A DNA stretch of 64,000 nucleotides from Agaricus subrufescens (taxonomy: Eukaryota > Basidiomycota > Agaricomycetes > Agaricales > Agaricaceae): assembly GCA_029945375.1 (NCBI GenBank), contig CM057061.1, positions 744,001-808,000 of the forward strand, written 5' to 3'. Below are positions 10,421-25,725 of this stretch, one piece after another (position 1 is the stretch's first letter; each line of letters starts with the position of its first letter). The notes under the pieces were generated by a model that saw only the letters and a program-made list of their open reading frames with translations, ran no database searches and was not told where the DNA came from. The translations under genes were made by a program, and so were the position numbers.

Positions 10421-10580
10421 GGTAGTTCTTACGATAAACAGCAAGTGAGGTTCGGTTTCCCAGCAGTAACGCAAACAAGAATACCAACCACAATGAGCTG
10501 ACCGAGATAGTGGGCGAAGAAGAGGAAGCTTGAGACAGTCTGGAAGAGTCTGGGGATGAGACCTGACTTGGCGATCGTAT

Positions 10581-11452
10581 AGAGTTGCCAAAAGGAGAAA
10601 TACGAGCTATTCTTAGCACTATCATGGTTGGGTAGCTCTTTCTTTGTTCTTCATTTGTTTTGTGTTCGTACGGCATCGCGGGTGGGAAGAAATGAATAGG
10701 GCATGATGCGAGCGTCAGCAGCATTCAGGGCGTCCAGGGATTGTGGAGTGATGGCGATTTGCCCATCCCGCGAGACCCACAACACTTTTGGGAAAAAAGG
10801 AGGGGGCGGTCCAAACCGAGAAGGCGCTGGCGGTTGCCATCTGGTGCGAAAGAGGCCAGTGTGTGACCGGAAATAAGGACGCCGGAAGGAGAAAGGGCTA
10901 ATTTAGATAGGACAGATCATGTGGCTGTGCAGAAAGAATGTGTGGTGGCTGGTGCGGGGGGTGGGCTGCGACGCTAGTGGTGGAGTGTGGTGGGAGGGAG
11001 AAGAAGGCTGGCAGGCTATTTTTTGGCTCTGACGGGCTGTTCCTGGGTGCTTCTGCGAGAGACGCGCGTGGGCGGGAGGCGAGCCATGGCAACGCGCGCG
11101 AGGGTCCACAAAGCGGCTGGCTGGGGGGCAGAGCCCGCAGCAGAAAGGGGCGAGAAGTGGAAGTAGGAAGAAGACTGGCGGTCACGTGGAGGAGGTGAGC
11201 CTGGGGCGGCTGAGAGCCCGTCCTCTTCCTCCCCGGCCCTCTCCTCCCCCCATCTCCTGCCCGTCTGTCGCCCAGCGCCCAGCGCCGCCCCGCCCCCGCC
11301 CCGCCCCCCGTCGTGTGCCCCCGCGCCCCCCGACGCCCCCCCGCCGTCCAGATCTCGCACGGTGCAATTCAGCACAGCGTCGCCACCTGCAGTGATTGTC
11401 GCCAGAGGAGCGTGAGACTGCCTGATCCCGTATCCCCCGTCAGAGAGTTGTT
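10581..11452 (+). promoter_or_regulatory. Upstream region of PAK gene with GC-rich island
   Basis: Unique sequence after the tandem repeat. Roughly 11180-11370 is extremely C-rich on the plus strand (runs of CCCC, CCGCCCC), unlike all neighbouring DNA, and lies within 300 bp of the kinase start. This is likely promoter or 5' untranslated region. The open frames here on both strands follow from base composition and are not called as genes. Confidence 0.4.
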
Positions 11453-14141
<2,689 letters not shown>

Positions 14142-15215
14142 ACTGTGTTGTCGACATCGTTTTTCGTCGTCCCCCCCTTCCCTCCTTCCCCTTCAATCGA
14201 ACGTTTCGTAGAATGTGCATTTGATCGTCCAGCTTCCATCTTCTCATGACCGGTCTAAAAGCTTCTTTTTCGGATTGGAAATTCCAGAACCTTTGTTTTC
14301 TTGCCTTTTATAATATTTTCCTTCTTCCTTTATCCGCATGCACCACACATACACGTTTGATCGGCTTCGAAAATAGCCGTAAAACTTGAATCCCAAATTT
14401 TTTTTTTTTCTTATCTAAAGTGTTTCTTCACTATTGATTCATCGTCTTCTCTTTTGTGGTTTTAAAATTTTTTTTTTTTACCCCTCCCACACCCCCTCCT
14501 CCCCCCGGTACCGCTGGTTGACGTCTTGCCCTGTGACATATATATATATTTTTGGAAAGTTCAATTTTTTTTTAACAAAACCTTTTTTTTTTTTTACCCA
14601 GCCTCCCTTCTTTCTTTTTGTTGATGATATGCCCTTTTTTTTTCTGTGTGTGTGTGTCCCTTATCCTGATACACATCTGGTCTCATCTTTTTGTCCTTCC
14701 CCCCTCTATAGAACTTGTATGCAGTCAAAAAAACAAATATTTTGTTTTTCTCTTTCGCCCTTTTTTTTCTTCCCTTGTCTCCAACATGACTTGACATCTG
14801 TCAATGAGTCAATCAAAAGGGTTACCAACTATACATCAACGTCAACGCTTCAAGCGTTTTTTTTTGGGAATGAGATATTGGGGATTGGCTGGATTATCTA
14901 ATATGAATCTAAAAAGCAAATTTTGTATGAAACAATGATGATGTGATGATATCTTTTAAAGTAGATGGGTACATTATTATACATGCGTGCGGGGACAGGT
15001 ATATCACAAAATGGAGCATCAAAAATCAAGAAAAAAAGAGGTGTGAAAAACGACGATGAGTAACAAAAAAAACGAAAAATGAACGGAACGTTCTGGACTC
15101 CTTTCATAAATACAAAAAAGCAAGGTTTTTAGCTGAAGTGAAAAAAAGATGGGAGTCGCTCGGAAGCCGCGGAAGTAGTTTTTTTTCCCCTTTTCTCTTC
15201 TGCTTCTTTACTAGT
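14142..15215. other. Convergent intergenic region, T-rich
   Basis: Between the 3' ends of PAK and TEL1. It contains many plus-strand poly-T runs (about 14400-14875) and a TATATATATA tract near 14540, and A-rich runs at 15020-15145. No conserved coding sequence. It serves as 3' untranslated and termination sequence for both genes. Confidence 0.6.
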
Positions 15216-18200
15216 TCAGAAATGGGACATCCAACCTATACACCCAAGCATATATTTTTAGTACGTGCGAGTTGGGGGAGAGGGGGGAAGGTTATTTATA
15301 ATGAGAAAAAAGAAACTCACCGTGGTAGATCGAAGCAAGATGGAAGGGTTCAGTAGCCTCAGCGATAAGTTGATTCACGGTGTACTCTACGCTCAGAGCT
15401 TTGTCGAGTTTGCGTGAGACAGAAGATAATGCTCGATCGGCAGCCTCTTCGACACCTCCGCTACTCATATCAATCCCGATATCAATTCCGAGAGCTTGAC
15501 GTTGTAAATCATTGGTAGAAGAAGTTACAACCGTTTGTTGTTGATCAAGACGTTGCGCATTTCGGTATTTGGTATCACTCAGTGTCCTTGATAGAAAAAA
15601 GAAAAAAAGGAATCAGATGTCGGGTTTTGAAAAATTTTCAGGATAAATTGATAACGAACCAGGAATGTAAAGGATCGTGCTTGAATACTTCAAGAACAGT
15701 CATTATTACGTCTGATCCATCACGAAGAACTCGTAAAGTCTCTTCAGCACATCGTTGGAAGACTCCCATCGTACCAGAACTTCCCATCCCATCAACTATG
15801 TCTTCGGTCATGCGGAAAGGCACAGTCTCAGGTACTGGTAAAAGTTTACCCTATAGCAAGCATCAAATTAGAACCAAAAATTGTCCTTTCAATGTAACTC
15901 AGATGTATACCTGGTCAAAGGCGATCCCTAGATCAATGTGCACAACTTCTCCAGTAATATTATCCATTAGAATGTTGGATGTATGCCTATCACCAAGGCC
16001 GAGGATATGACCAACAATCGAAGTCGTAGCAACGCTTCTAGTGTATTTCAGTCTCATCGCGAACCAGGTTACTGGTGACTTGTTCTTCTCCGTGAAGTAA
16101 TGCCGCATAACGGGCTTAACTTTACTGCGGGTCTCGTGATACACTTTCAATAGCTTGCCTCGGTCTGCATCTATCTTATACGCGTCCCAAGCTTTGATGT
16201 GACGCTGTCTCACATCGTCGGTACTCATATCCCCCGGTCGGTAACTGTAAAGAATGTAAATGTGTGAAATTTGCTTCCATGCGTGTACGCACCGTCTGTG
16301 CCCTAACATCAGCCAAGTGCGCAAAGGAGTAGTGTTGGTCACGAATTCCAATAGACCGGTTTGATTGTCCAAAGGTATAACTTTGTAACCCCTAACGCTA
16401 AGCTCACGACGTTTGGTCTGTCTATCTCGTCGCAATATCGCGTTGACGACATCGAAAACCTGCTCCATGACTGCATCCTGGCGCAAATCATCGTTGTTCT
16501 TGAACTACAGATCGTGAGCAAAAAAAAAGAAGTTGGTGAGATAGCGTGACACACCAGTTGTTTGTAGGTCTTGCCATTAGATCCTTTACAAGAGGATATT
16601 TTGGGTAGATTGATACCACCTGCCGTCTGAAACTGTTTTTCGAAACCATCAACACAGACACAATTATCATAGCGCATGGTCGGATCTAAAGGAAGCGGAC
16701 AAGTAGGCACAGGCACTCGGAGAGGAGGCAAACGACAGATCAGAAGTTCGGATGGTATTGGGTATGGTTGACCTTGGCGAGTGTATCTTTCCTTCATCAA
16801 AGGAAACTTGGCCCACTGCCAACAGGCGTTACAGAGTTTTTCAACTTCGGTTACTTTGTCTTGTACTGCAGTGTCAGCGCGCAGTTTGTCGAAAACGACC
16901 TTAGCTGCAGATCCACGCTCTGTTTGAGTAGAAGGTATTGTCGGCGCCGATAACCGACCGGAGTGTCGCCTCGAGGAATCCGGAATATTTCGGTCAGGAA
17001 GTAAGCAGTATACTTGATATAAGCTGTGAAATGGGTGCTCTTTACACATGCGCAATACCGTCTTCTGTAGGCTTTGTTGGCATTGAGGTAGTTCTCCTGC
17101 TGACCAGGAAAGCCTGGCAGTGAGTTGGTGCTAATGACTGCTCAACAGTAGGTCTTTACAAGAGCTGAGGAGAACCCACAGCAAGGAATACCATCTTATA
17201 GGATGGAATACGAGAAAGGGCAGCATCAATTGTGTCTTGAAGATCCCCTTCACTCTCAAAGTTAGAAAACCACAAGGAGCAGAACCTGATCGAAGCATCA
17301 TCGTTGTATGCATCTGCGACCTCTAGCGATTTCGCATACATTTCCAACGCTTGCTCCAGGAATTGATCACGAGCTGCGACGTGTTTTCTGAATTGTTCGC
17401 TATCTTGTTGAAGAAGTTTCTGGGCTCTTGTTTGCTGTTTTTGGAAATCTTCCCTAGACCGTTTGTCCCCTGCTGACGCCAACTGTGTGTTCCAGTGCTG
17501 AACTTCCTGCGTCTTTCTGTCAACATAGACTTTGAATCGTATACCGTCCGGCGATTTGAGAGTTAGATAATATTGCCGTTCAGCGAAAAGAGCGCAGTCA
17601 TGATAAACCGTGGCACGGCTCTTGGAGGACTCAGCATCAACCACACTAGTCGTTTCCAAGTCCTTGACTGCCTTCTGAAGGTAATTTTCCCATATAGCCG
17701 TAGGGCTCTCCAAGCATGCTGTAGCTATCCAAGATCCCTGGGAAAGAAAAATTAGCCCTACTCTAGTGAACTCGAAGGAGATCAATGGGAAAACCTACCA
17801 GCCGGGCTCGGAGAAGGGCATGATATATGGCTTGTTGCGCGTCGCGTTCTCGTATCTGGTCCAGAGGTTGGATGATGGTCTGAAGATACTTAATCGCTGC
17901 TCCTTGTTCCTTCTGTTCCCATAGTACACTCGCATACTCCTCAGCAACGTCAATCGAAGGTTCTTTGAACAGCTGCTGAGCACGCATGATTGAGTTCAAT
18001 GCAATCTGGACATGATTGTCATCCCGGGCAGCACGGGAAAGGCGCACGAGGCACCTTCTTTCAATTTCCCTTAAACCGCGAGCAACAGGTGTAAGCAAGG
18101 TACCGATTTGCTGTCGTTCTTCTTTTTGCCGCGCGGAGTGCAGGAGTGAGACTCGCGTAGCCATTATTAATTCTAGGTCAGAAAAGCTGATGCAATTGAG

Positions 18201-21200
18201 CGGACTGATATGGCCTGAATGTTGGACTTACTCAAAATGCATATCAATATCGAAAAAGTTGGACCAGTCGTTAGTCTTGACGCTACGGTCACGGAACTTG
18301 ATTTGAGTGGCGTCATCTTTCCAGTCCTTGATCTCTTTCAGACACATCAACTCCTGGACAGTTTCGCGAATCTCTGTCATGTTTTCTGATCCTAGGCTCT
18401 GGAGTCGGTGCATCGTCTGCGAAATGGCCCGTTGGATGGTTGACTCGATGATATGGGGGCTACGCTCCCGGTACAACGCGCGAAGGGAAGAGTAGATAGA
18501 TGAACCGGTTATAAATTCTTTGCTATCAGGTAAGTCCCATGTTTCGGTCCTCCAGCCTAGTCGATAGTCCAGGGCGGAGCTAGTTGACCCTGGTGTGCGA
18601 AGCGTGTTCATAACAAGGTGGTTGAAACCGAACGAGCTGAACGCCTGCAATAGACCGTCCGAACCTGCGAAATGATTCGGATCTGCCTCGACGGTTGCTC
18701 CATGGAACTGCAGGGCCTTTTCCCATTGCTTCTCATGGTGGAATCGACGGATGAGAAACTGTTGTAGATCGTTTGTTTTGATCCCATAAAAGCCGTCCGG
18801 CTCGTCAATATGCGAGTAGATTTCATAGAGTAGGTCTTCCTGCTTGCTTATTTTCTGGGGGTTTGTCGATGGATGGTCAACACTCAGCTCTAGGAAAAGG
18901 AGAGCTGTCGTGTATGCCCCACAAGAGACTGCATTTTTTGCCAGCAGCGTGTAATCCAAGTCCAACCACTTGTTATAAGATAGGGCAGCCTGGCCCAGAG
19001 GAAGGAATTCCCGAAGGTGGAGGACGGTGTCAATGACAGATTGCCTACATGCGGTGCTCGCTTGCTCGAAATTCAGAACCGACGTGAAATAATCAGTGAG
19101 AATGCGCCGGTGGTCCTTGGACACGTATTTATCATTCTGGATCTCTGTTCGCAGTACGGCATGGACCAAAACAGGTAGTAAGTCCGCGGCAAACTCAGTG
19201 TTGGCGAGAAGGACGGAAGAAAGTTGGCCGTATATCGGATCGTAGTGAGCTAGAAAGTCGCTGAGTTTGCTACTTAGGGTGGATATCCATCGACTGAAGT
19301 CAGCAGTAACCTCTAAAAGAGTGTCTGCTGCAACGACTTTGTCTAGTTTGCAAGGTGGACGACTTCGAGCCCGCCTAGGAAAGGCACGCAGATGTTCAAG
19401 TTCACTATTGTAATCAGTCGGACCAGTGGGAACGGAAAAGTTGCCGATAACTGCCATGATCTGCCGGAGGGTTCCATAGGCTGAGAAAACACTTTTCGGT
19501 GAATGGCTATCGAGAAGCTGCAACAGGGAAAAGATGATGATTTCGTTGTTCAGGTTTGGATCATTGAAATTAACTTTGCGCTTTGAGGGACGATAACGAG
19601 TGAGAATCGACCTGTGAGATTGGTATTCACGGGTGATACCACCAATATCTCCATGGCCGAGGATCAGCAAGGATGCAAAGGCATCTGCATCATCTTGTTT
19701 CAACTCTGTCTGGGCAGGAATGCACTCCTTCAGACGCCAGAAATCGTGTTTACAAAATCGGTTTCTGAGTCTTCCTCCTTGTGCTATATGATCATAAAGA
19801 CGTCGGACCAAACGAAACTTGTTGTAAGTTATTCTTGAGTCGTCTAAAAGGGCCTCTAACCCTTCTGAAGATTGCTCAGCGGCAATTTGGGCCAACTCTG
19901 GGATAGGAACATATGGCCAAGTCGGTAAAGCACGAATGACCTGGATTTGGACAGCCGAACGGGATAGGACAATTGCTTGTTTGTCTATCCAATCCATAAG
20001 TGCGTAACCCAACTTTTCAAAGTTGGGATACGGCGAGCGAGCATATTCATAGGCGATGCTGCAGATGCGGATGATGATGTTGGAGAATGCCGAGTCCTTC
20101 AATTTGAGCTTGCGATACTGATAGAACGCCCATTCAAGTATAGACTGGGCTGCACGTGCTAAATCATATTCAGCCAAAAGAGCAGAAGAACCATGAACGA
20201 GGGTATGAAGCAATGTGGGATCGTCGAAATCTTCACAGCGGAGTGCAGTCCATACAGAGAGAGCATTGACAAGGCGTATCTGCTCATTCACTATAGGAGA
20301 TGTATAAACGGCTGCAAAGAGCCCGTGGAGAACGTGATACGTCATTGATTTCTTCGACTCGTCTTGAACTTTTCCAAGGAGCCAGGATAGTGTGGGAAGC
20401 ACGACCGAAATTTCAAACGCGGGGAGGTTGGATTCATGTGACTCCAAGGAATCCATTGGACGATATTTGACTAGATCAGCAAAAGTTTGTGAAATCCTTT
20501 TGGACCGTGTCTGAAGTGCCTGGTGAATAGGTCCCGCGGGAGAGAGAACCTGATCGGAAAGAGAGCGAACAACGGCGAGGGCAACGCCATCAGCATTGTG
20601 CCGTAGATCTACATCAAAGTTTTTGCTATAAGAGCAATCCCGGAGAAGCCTCTCCAGCTGGGCAAATTCAGGACTCGGATGCATTTTGAACCAATTGGTT
20701 GCTACAGCACCCACGATATCGCCAAAGCAATTAACATAAGTATCTTCTGGCGTTGCACCAACCAATTTGCAGTGGTTTTCAAAAGGAGGCCCGTTCTGGC
20801 TCGTGATATAGGTAGGAGCAAAGGCAAATAAAGCAAAAGCAGCAGATTGCTTTCGGTCCTCAAAGCCAAGGAGGTGGGGAGGTATTCGCGATATATCGCC
20901 CTCGGATTTGATCATCGAATATCCCATTTGTGAAGCATAAGCTTCAAAAAGAAGCGAGGGAGTCAAACCCAGGGAACGAGAAACCGATGTCAGAATAGCT
21001 TCTATGTGTGCAGAATACTGATCAGCATATAAGCAAGTCTCGATCAAATGCCAGTAAGGTCCACGGCGGACAGAAGAACTGGCAACAATGATATTTCCCA
21101 AAGCCAAAAACCGCGAAAGAACGCGCTCATGCCTGCGAAATTTGATGAGTTTCCTTGGTTTGGTCGGGTCTCCAGACTTGCTTACTGTTCAATTGTGATT

Positions 21201-24200
21201 TGGTTCAGGTATTCCTGCAATCCTGTGTAAAAAAGAGAAGGGGAGATTTCCAGGTGTTGTAAGACATGGAATATGCGCGCGTTGAGAATCGCAGCGCGAA
21301 ATCGCACTCTGACATCGTTGTCCGTGTTCCAAAGTCCCAGAGGCAGGGTCGTTAGCAAAACCTCTTTCGTGGGCTTTTCTTCAAGTACCCATTCCAGTGA
21401 GCTTGGTTGGCGGATGACCACTTGCTCGATAAAGTTGATAAAGGCATCCCGTTCGGATCTGAATCTGGCTTGGTTGCGTAAATTTCGCTTGAGTAAAAAG
21501 TCCAGTAGATCTTCCACTCCATCCCTGACCTCAACGTTACTGAGCCATGACTCCAGAACGCAATTTAAAAGCTGACAAGTTATCAGCAGCACCCGTTCAC
21601 TCTTCTGATACTTGTAGGAAGTGAGAATTTTCCCTAAGATTTTCAAACAGCGCTCCAAATTGCTACCGAGACTAAAAGTCCCGCGCTGAACGTCGGATAA
21701 GAGGAGGGGAAAGCCAACAAGAAATCCTTGAGGATTATCGGAATCACAAGCCAGGACCGCATCAATGACCTTAGTGTCTCTAGTAGACTCCCCAGATAGT
21801 GAAGAAAGAAGGGGGCCATTGACCACAAAACGCAGACAAACTTCCATGGTGCGTAATATGAAGGGGTCAGCTTCAGAAACCCCGGATTGCGGAGGGCCAA
21901 TCTGACCAGCAACCAATCTGACCGGGCCAAAACCATCACGTTCGTCGCTCTCGGCACCCATGCTACCCATCGCCTCCGGGTCATCTGAACTGGTCATTGT
22001 ACAGAAGAGCTGGCGTAACCTGGTCACGACATTTTCGAGGCAATTCTGAGCCTAACGAAGACCATCAAAATCTAATGCAAACGAACTTAAACAACAGACT
22101 CACATCTGGCAACCGCCAAAGTATCCGGAGTAGACTCGTCCTTGCTACCTTCTGTTGCTTTGTTGGATCTTCCGATTTATCCATGATCTCATTCAACATG
22201 CGTCTCTTGATACCAGAGCTCGTTCCTGGAGGCAACACAAGTTCCCATCTTGAATTGTCCACGATGTCGAGCAGGACCAAGGGTTCGAGAGCGCTCAGCA
22301 CTGTAACTTTTTCGACATAATTCCATGTTGCGCTGTCCAGAAACGGTAGAATGATCGAAATCAATTTTGCAGATGCTTGTATGAGATGTCGGTTAGAAGC
22401 AACGCCATTGTAAACCAACAATGACTCGTAAACGAGAGACGTCAGAGCGTGCTCTAGAGATTGTTGAGCGGCATCAGCCGTCGCGTAAGTTTGATTCTCG
22501 ATGATGCCTTCCCATTCACTAGTCAACAATTCGATGCTGCGAAGGAAGAACGCTGAGATTTTGCGTTCACGCGCTTGTGGTTGAACCAGGTCTTGTGTGT
22601 TAGCCTCGACATAAACCTCGGTCGTGGGGGATACCACAGCACCCTGAGCCTTGACATGAGATCGACCATGTTGCCTAGGCAGCTGAGCAGACAAAAGGAA
22701 GTCTCTAACACTCTCTTCAGATACTTCTCTTTGCAGTGCCGTAACAACATCGCATGACGGAAGTGTTCCTCTCGAAATAAGGTGACTTCGTCGTGAAAAC
22801 CCACAAATTGCCTCCAATAGGTTAACACCGTCCTGTAGAGTAGGAGGCATACTCCGAATCTTGGTTGTCGCTGTCACCTTCCAATGATCAACAATCCATC
22901 CAACGACTTTATCTTCTAAATGTATGCGATACAGACGAGCATCTTGACCAGCAAGGTTGATACACTGAGCGAGAAAGTTGCATACAGAATCATACGGGTA
23001 AGCAGGTCCTTGGACTTCCAAATCCGAGGACAAGATCTCTATCTCGGAAAGAATGCGTTGTGACGGAAGCGATATTGTGAGACTTCCTGCGGCTTGGTAA
23101 ATAAGGGTATACGCAGTATGAGAAGCCGCGCGACAAGTGGGAGGTGAATTGACACGTCGAATAGAATGAGTCCAGACCGAATCCCAGACACCAAGATCAA
23201 ATCCAGCTTGAGACTGCGATTCGGACATGGGAGAGGATAGTGTTACGTCTTTCATTTTGGCCAAGAACCTCTCCGCGTAGACGATGGCGGCCAAACATAA
23301 AAGTGTCCAAATCTGGATGGGAGTGTCTTCTGATGCGACGAGTTGCAATAGCGAATCAATGATATGGTGTTTAAGTGTGAGGTGGATCGACAACCAGTTT
23401 CGATCGATAAGAAAGAGGAGGACTTGGAGATTGAATATTCGGGTATGTTGAGATGAGCCTGTTTGAATGCCACAGAGGATAGAAGATATGCCGTTATCTA
23501 GTTTGCGTTTCTTTTCAGATCTGACAGGAACGGGTGTTGCACCGCAATTCATTGATTCAGAGAGTTCGTACAACTTTCCAAAAGAAAAAAAAATCATGAG
23601 ATACTGAATAAGAAAACAAAAGGTAGACTAAGCATACCTTGGCAACACAATCCGCCTGCGTTTGCAAAATTGCCCAAGAAATAGCTTGACGGGTATCAAA
23701 ATTGAAACCAGCACGAAATGTATGAGCGACAAAAGCTTCCATTGTCCCTTCATGGATTGCATCAATGTTGATTTCAAGACGCAACGAGTCCAATGAGAGA
23801 GTCTCGACACCCCGACGAGTATCCGTCTCTCCCTCCAACGTATTATACAGCTTCCACAATGCGGCGGCTTGATCATACGAGTCGCAAAACGATTTGAGAC
23901 CAAAATCCGCAGTCAAGTATGGCATTAAGGCGCGAATGACCACGATAAGATGTTCTCTTAGACTTCTGTCTTTCGTGTTCCAAAGCCCTATAAGAACATC
24001 CCACGTATTACGCGCAAATCTCTGTGTTTCTTTCACATAGTTCAGAGCCAAATGATCAAGAACCGAGGAAAGTGTTGGTAGGTAATCATAGAGCAACGAA
24101 GAGTCGGTTGGATAGAGCATAAGGAAGCGTTCCATGCGGGCGAGTATGCTTTGGGGAAGATATGACCTTTCAGTCACGAGTATAGGTGCGCCAGAATAAC

Positions 24201-24990
24201 CCAATAGAATTGAGAGAATCGAGGCGAATTCTACTTGTTCAAGGGAAACAGACGTTGCTTTCGATCCTCCGTGGTTGAATTTAGTTTTGGAACTGGGTGC
24301 CCGACTTGGCCCAGGACGTGGATTTCCCCGCTTTCTTTTCTTCAAGACAGGAAGCTCGTCTTCATCTTCCTCATCTTCTTCATCTTCCACCCTCCCAACA
24401 TGACTCGATACGTCTTCGCCAGAGTCAGAACCCGAATCAACACCTTGATCCAACTGTCCCCTCGGCGGTTCTCCCAAAACGACATTAAAAGCCAGAGCCA
24501 CAAGGTCTTCCCAAACATCATCCTTGAGATGCTCCAAATGCGGTCTAAAACTGAGTATACACTTCAAAGTTTTGGCATACTCCAAAGCAATGAGCGTCAA
24601 CAGTTCGTTCTTGAGAAATATACCTTCATACAAAAGCTTGATCAAAGCTTGCGTATCCGTCTTCCCAAAAAACATAACCGCCTTTTCCACCAACGTCCTA
24701 ATCGTCCTCGCAGTATCCGTAAGACGTTTCACGACATTAGGTTTCGGTGGTTTGCCTTTATCCACCGTTCTTGCATATTCGAGTTTCTCCAGCCTGACCA
24801 TTATTGCTAGAGCATCGAATACAGACCTCCAACATCGCTCTTCAGTCGTATCATCATCATCATCTGCTAAATGAAACTTGCGCAGAAACGAGTTCTTGGA
24901 AAAGGCCGTTTGAATCCCCGTCAATCCCTCTTGACGTTCAGTAATCTTGGAACTCTTCAATTTATGAAGGATCTCTCTCAGATTCGACAT
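15216..24990 (-). CDS. TEL1: TEL1/ATM checkpoint PI3K-like kinase
   Basis: Giant protein kinase that senses DNA double-strand breaks via the MRN complex and maintains telomeres. It starts [20 protein letters not shown] at 24990, which contains the TAN motif found at the N terminus of Tel1/ATM. Long alpha-helical HEAT-repeat sequence, with an acidic/basic low-complexity linker near 24300-24450, runs to the FAT region (about 17000-21000). The catalytic domain includes [14 protein letters not shown] and [11 protein letters not shown], then [14 protein letters not shown]. The FATC motif ([11 protein letters not shown]...[13 protein letters not shown]) ends the protein. The last exon is only 20 nt (15216-15235) after an 85-bp intron. 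Some dozen or more introns; about 3,000 codons. Gene symbol by family; other PIKKs (Mec1, Tor) lack the TAN motif and differ in the activation loop. Confidence 0.92.
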
Positions 24991-25725
24991 GGGTAGAATC
25001 GATGCACAATCCAAATCTCTGGAAATGGAAATTAGTAGCACTCGACAGGACGGGAAGAACATATATTATTAATGGAACATGAGAATACCTACCGAAAGTC
25101 GGTTCAGATTACCCCGGCAGGAAAGTCGGAAAGCGATAGATTGGAGTTACACCTGTGTCCCCCAAGATGGCTCTGCAACATATAAGTGAAGCTTGTTATG
25201 AAAACGGTAAGGGGTGCCTCTCGAGTCAAAGGAAATAGCTGATGCCGGGCTTGCCCAAAAACGGAATCGCGATGACGAGTCGCGTTATTTGTCCATGCTT
25301 GGCAAGACCTGCACAAAACAACGCGAAAAACACAAATCGCATGTTGCTCAAACTCTTTTCACTACGTCGTCAGTTGTCAATACCAAATCGTTTTTCTCCC
25401 TTCTCGTATCTTTACATGATTCTTACTACACCTATTCGACTTGTTTACTGGCCGGTTTCTGCTCGAGCAGCGAATTTTTCACATGCTGCAATCGATTCTG
25501 GTGATGGCCAAAAGGGATGGAATCGGTCTGTCCAATCAACAAACCGATGGGCAGTCGGAGATAGACAAGCTTTCGCTTTTCACAGGAGTTTGTTCTTCCT
25601 TACGACATGTCCTACATTCACATGTACTTTCATTTCCGAAGCCGTAACATAGATATATATATGTGTGTGTCCTACTTACGAGGGGAAGGTGGTCTATCTA
25701 CTCGAAATCTGCAGAGCTCGAGGCC
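24991..25725. other. Intergenic region between CBS 3' end and TEL1 5' end
   Basis: Both flanking genes are on the minus strand, so this holds the CBS terminator and TEL1 promoter. A plus-strand frame at 25242-25652 is open but shows no recognisable domain. No continuation of CBS (no Bateman-type CBS domain) is found in any frame. Confidence 0.5.

Larger units (their letters stand above)
1..10580. repeat. Tandem segmental duplication, three units (A - COPE fragment - F-box)
   Basis: Long stretches of units 1 (1-about 3770), 2 (about 4476-9040) and 3 (about 9040-10580) are nearly the same on the DNA level, coding and non-coding alike. Each starts with the 3' flank of minus-strand gene A. Units 1 and 2 continue through a COPE-derived fragment into a plus-strand F-box gene. 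Unit 3 stops where A meets the COPE fragment, close to 10580, after which the sequence becomes unique. Unit 1 alone carries an extra stretch at about 3770-4475 that includes a transposon, and unit 2 alone carries an insert at 6440-7050. The unit order and the shared flanks point to unequal crossing over or repeated tandem duplication. Confidence 0.9.

Noticed and set aside
10898..11395. Several overlapping open frames on both strands
   Set aside because: They are Pro/Arg/Gly-rich by-products of the GC-rich upstream region and show no domain.
14434..14901. Phe-rich plus-strand frame after the PAK gene
   Set aside because: Produced by poly-T tracts in the intergenic region.
25242..25652. 136-codon plus-strand frame between CBS and TEL1
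   Set aside because: No recognisable family and no intron or start context; likely chance.
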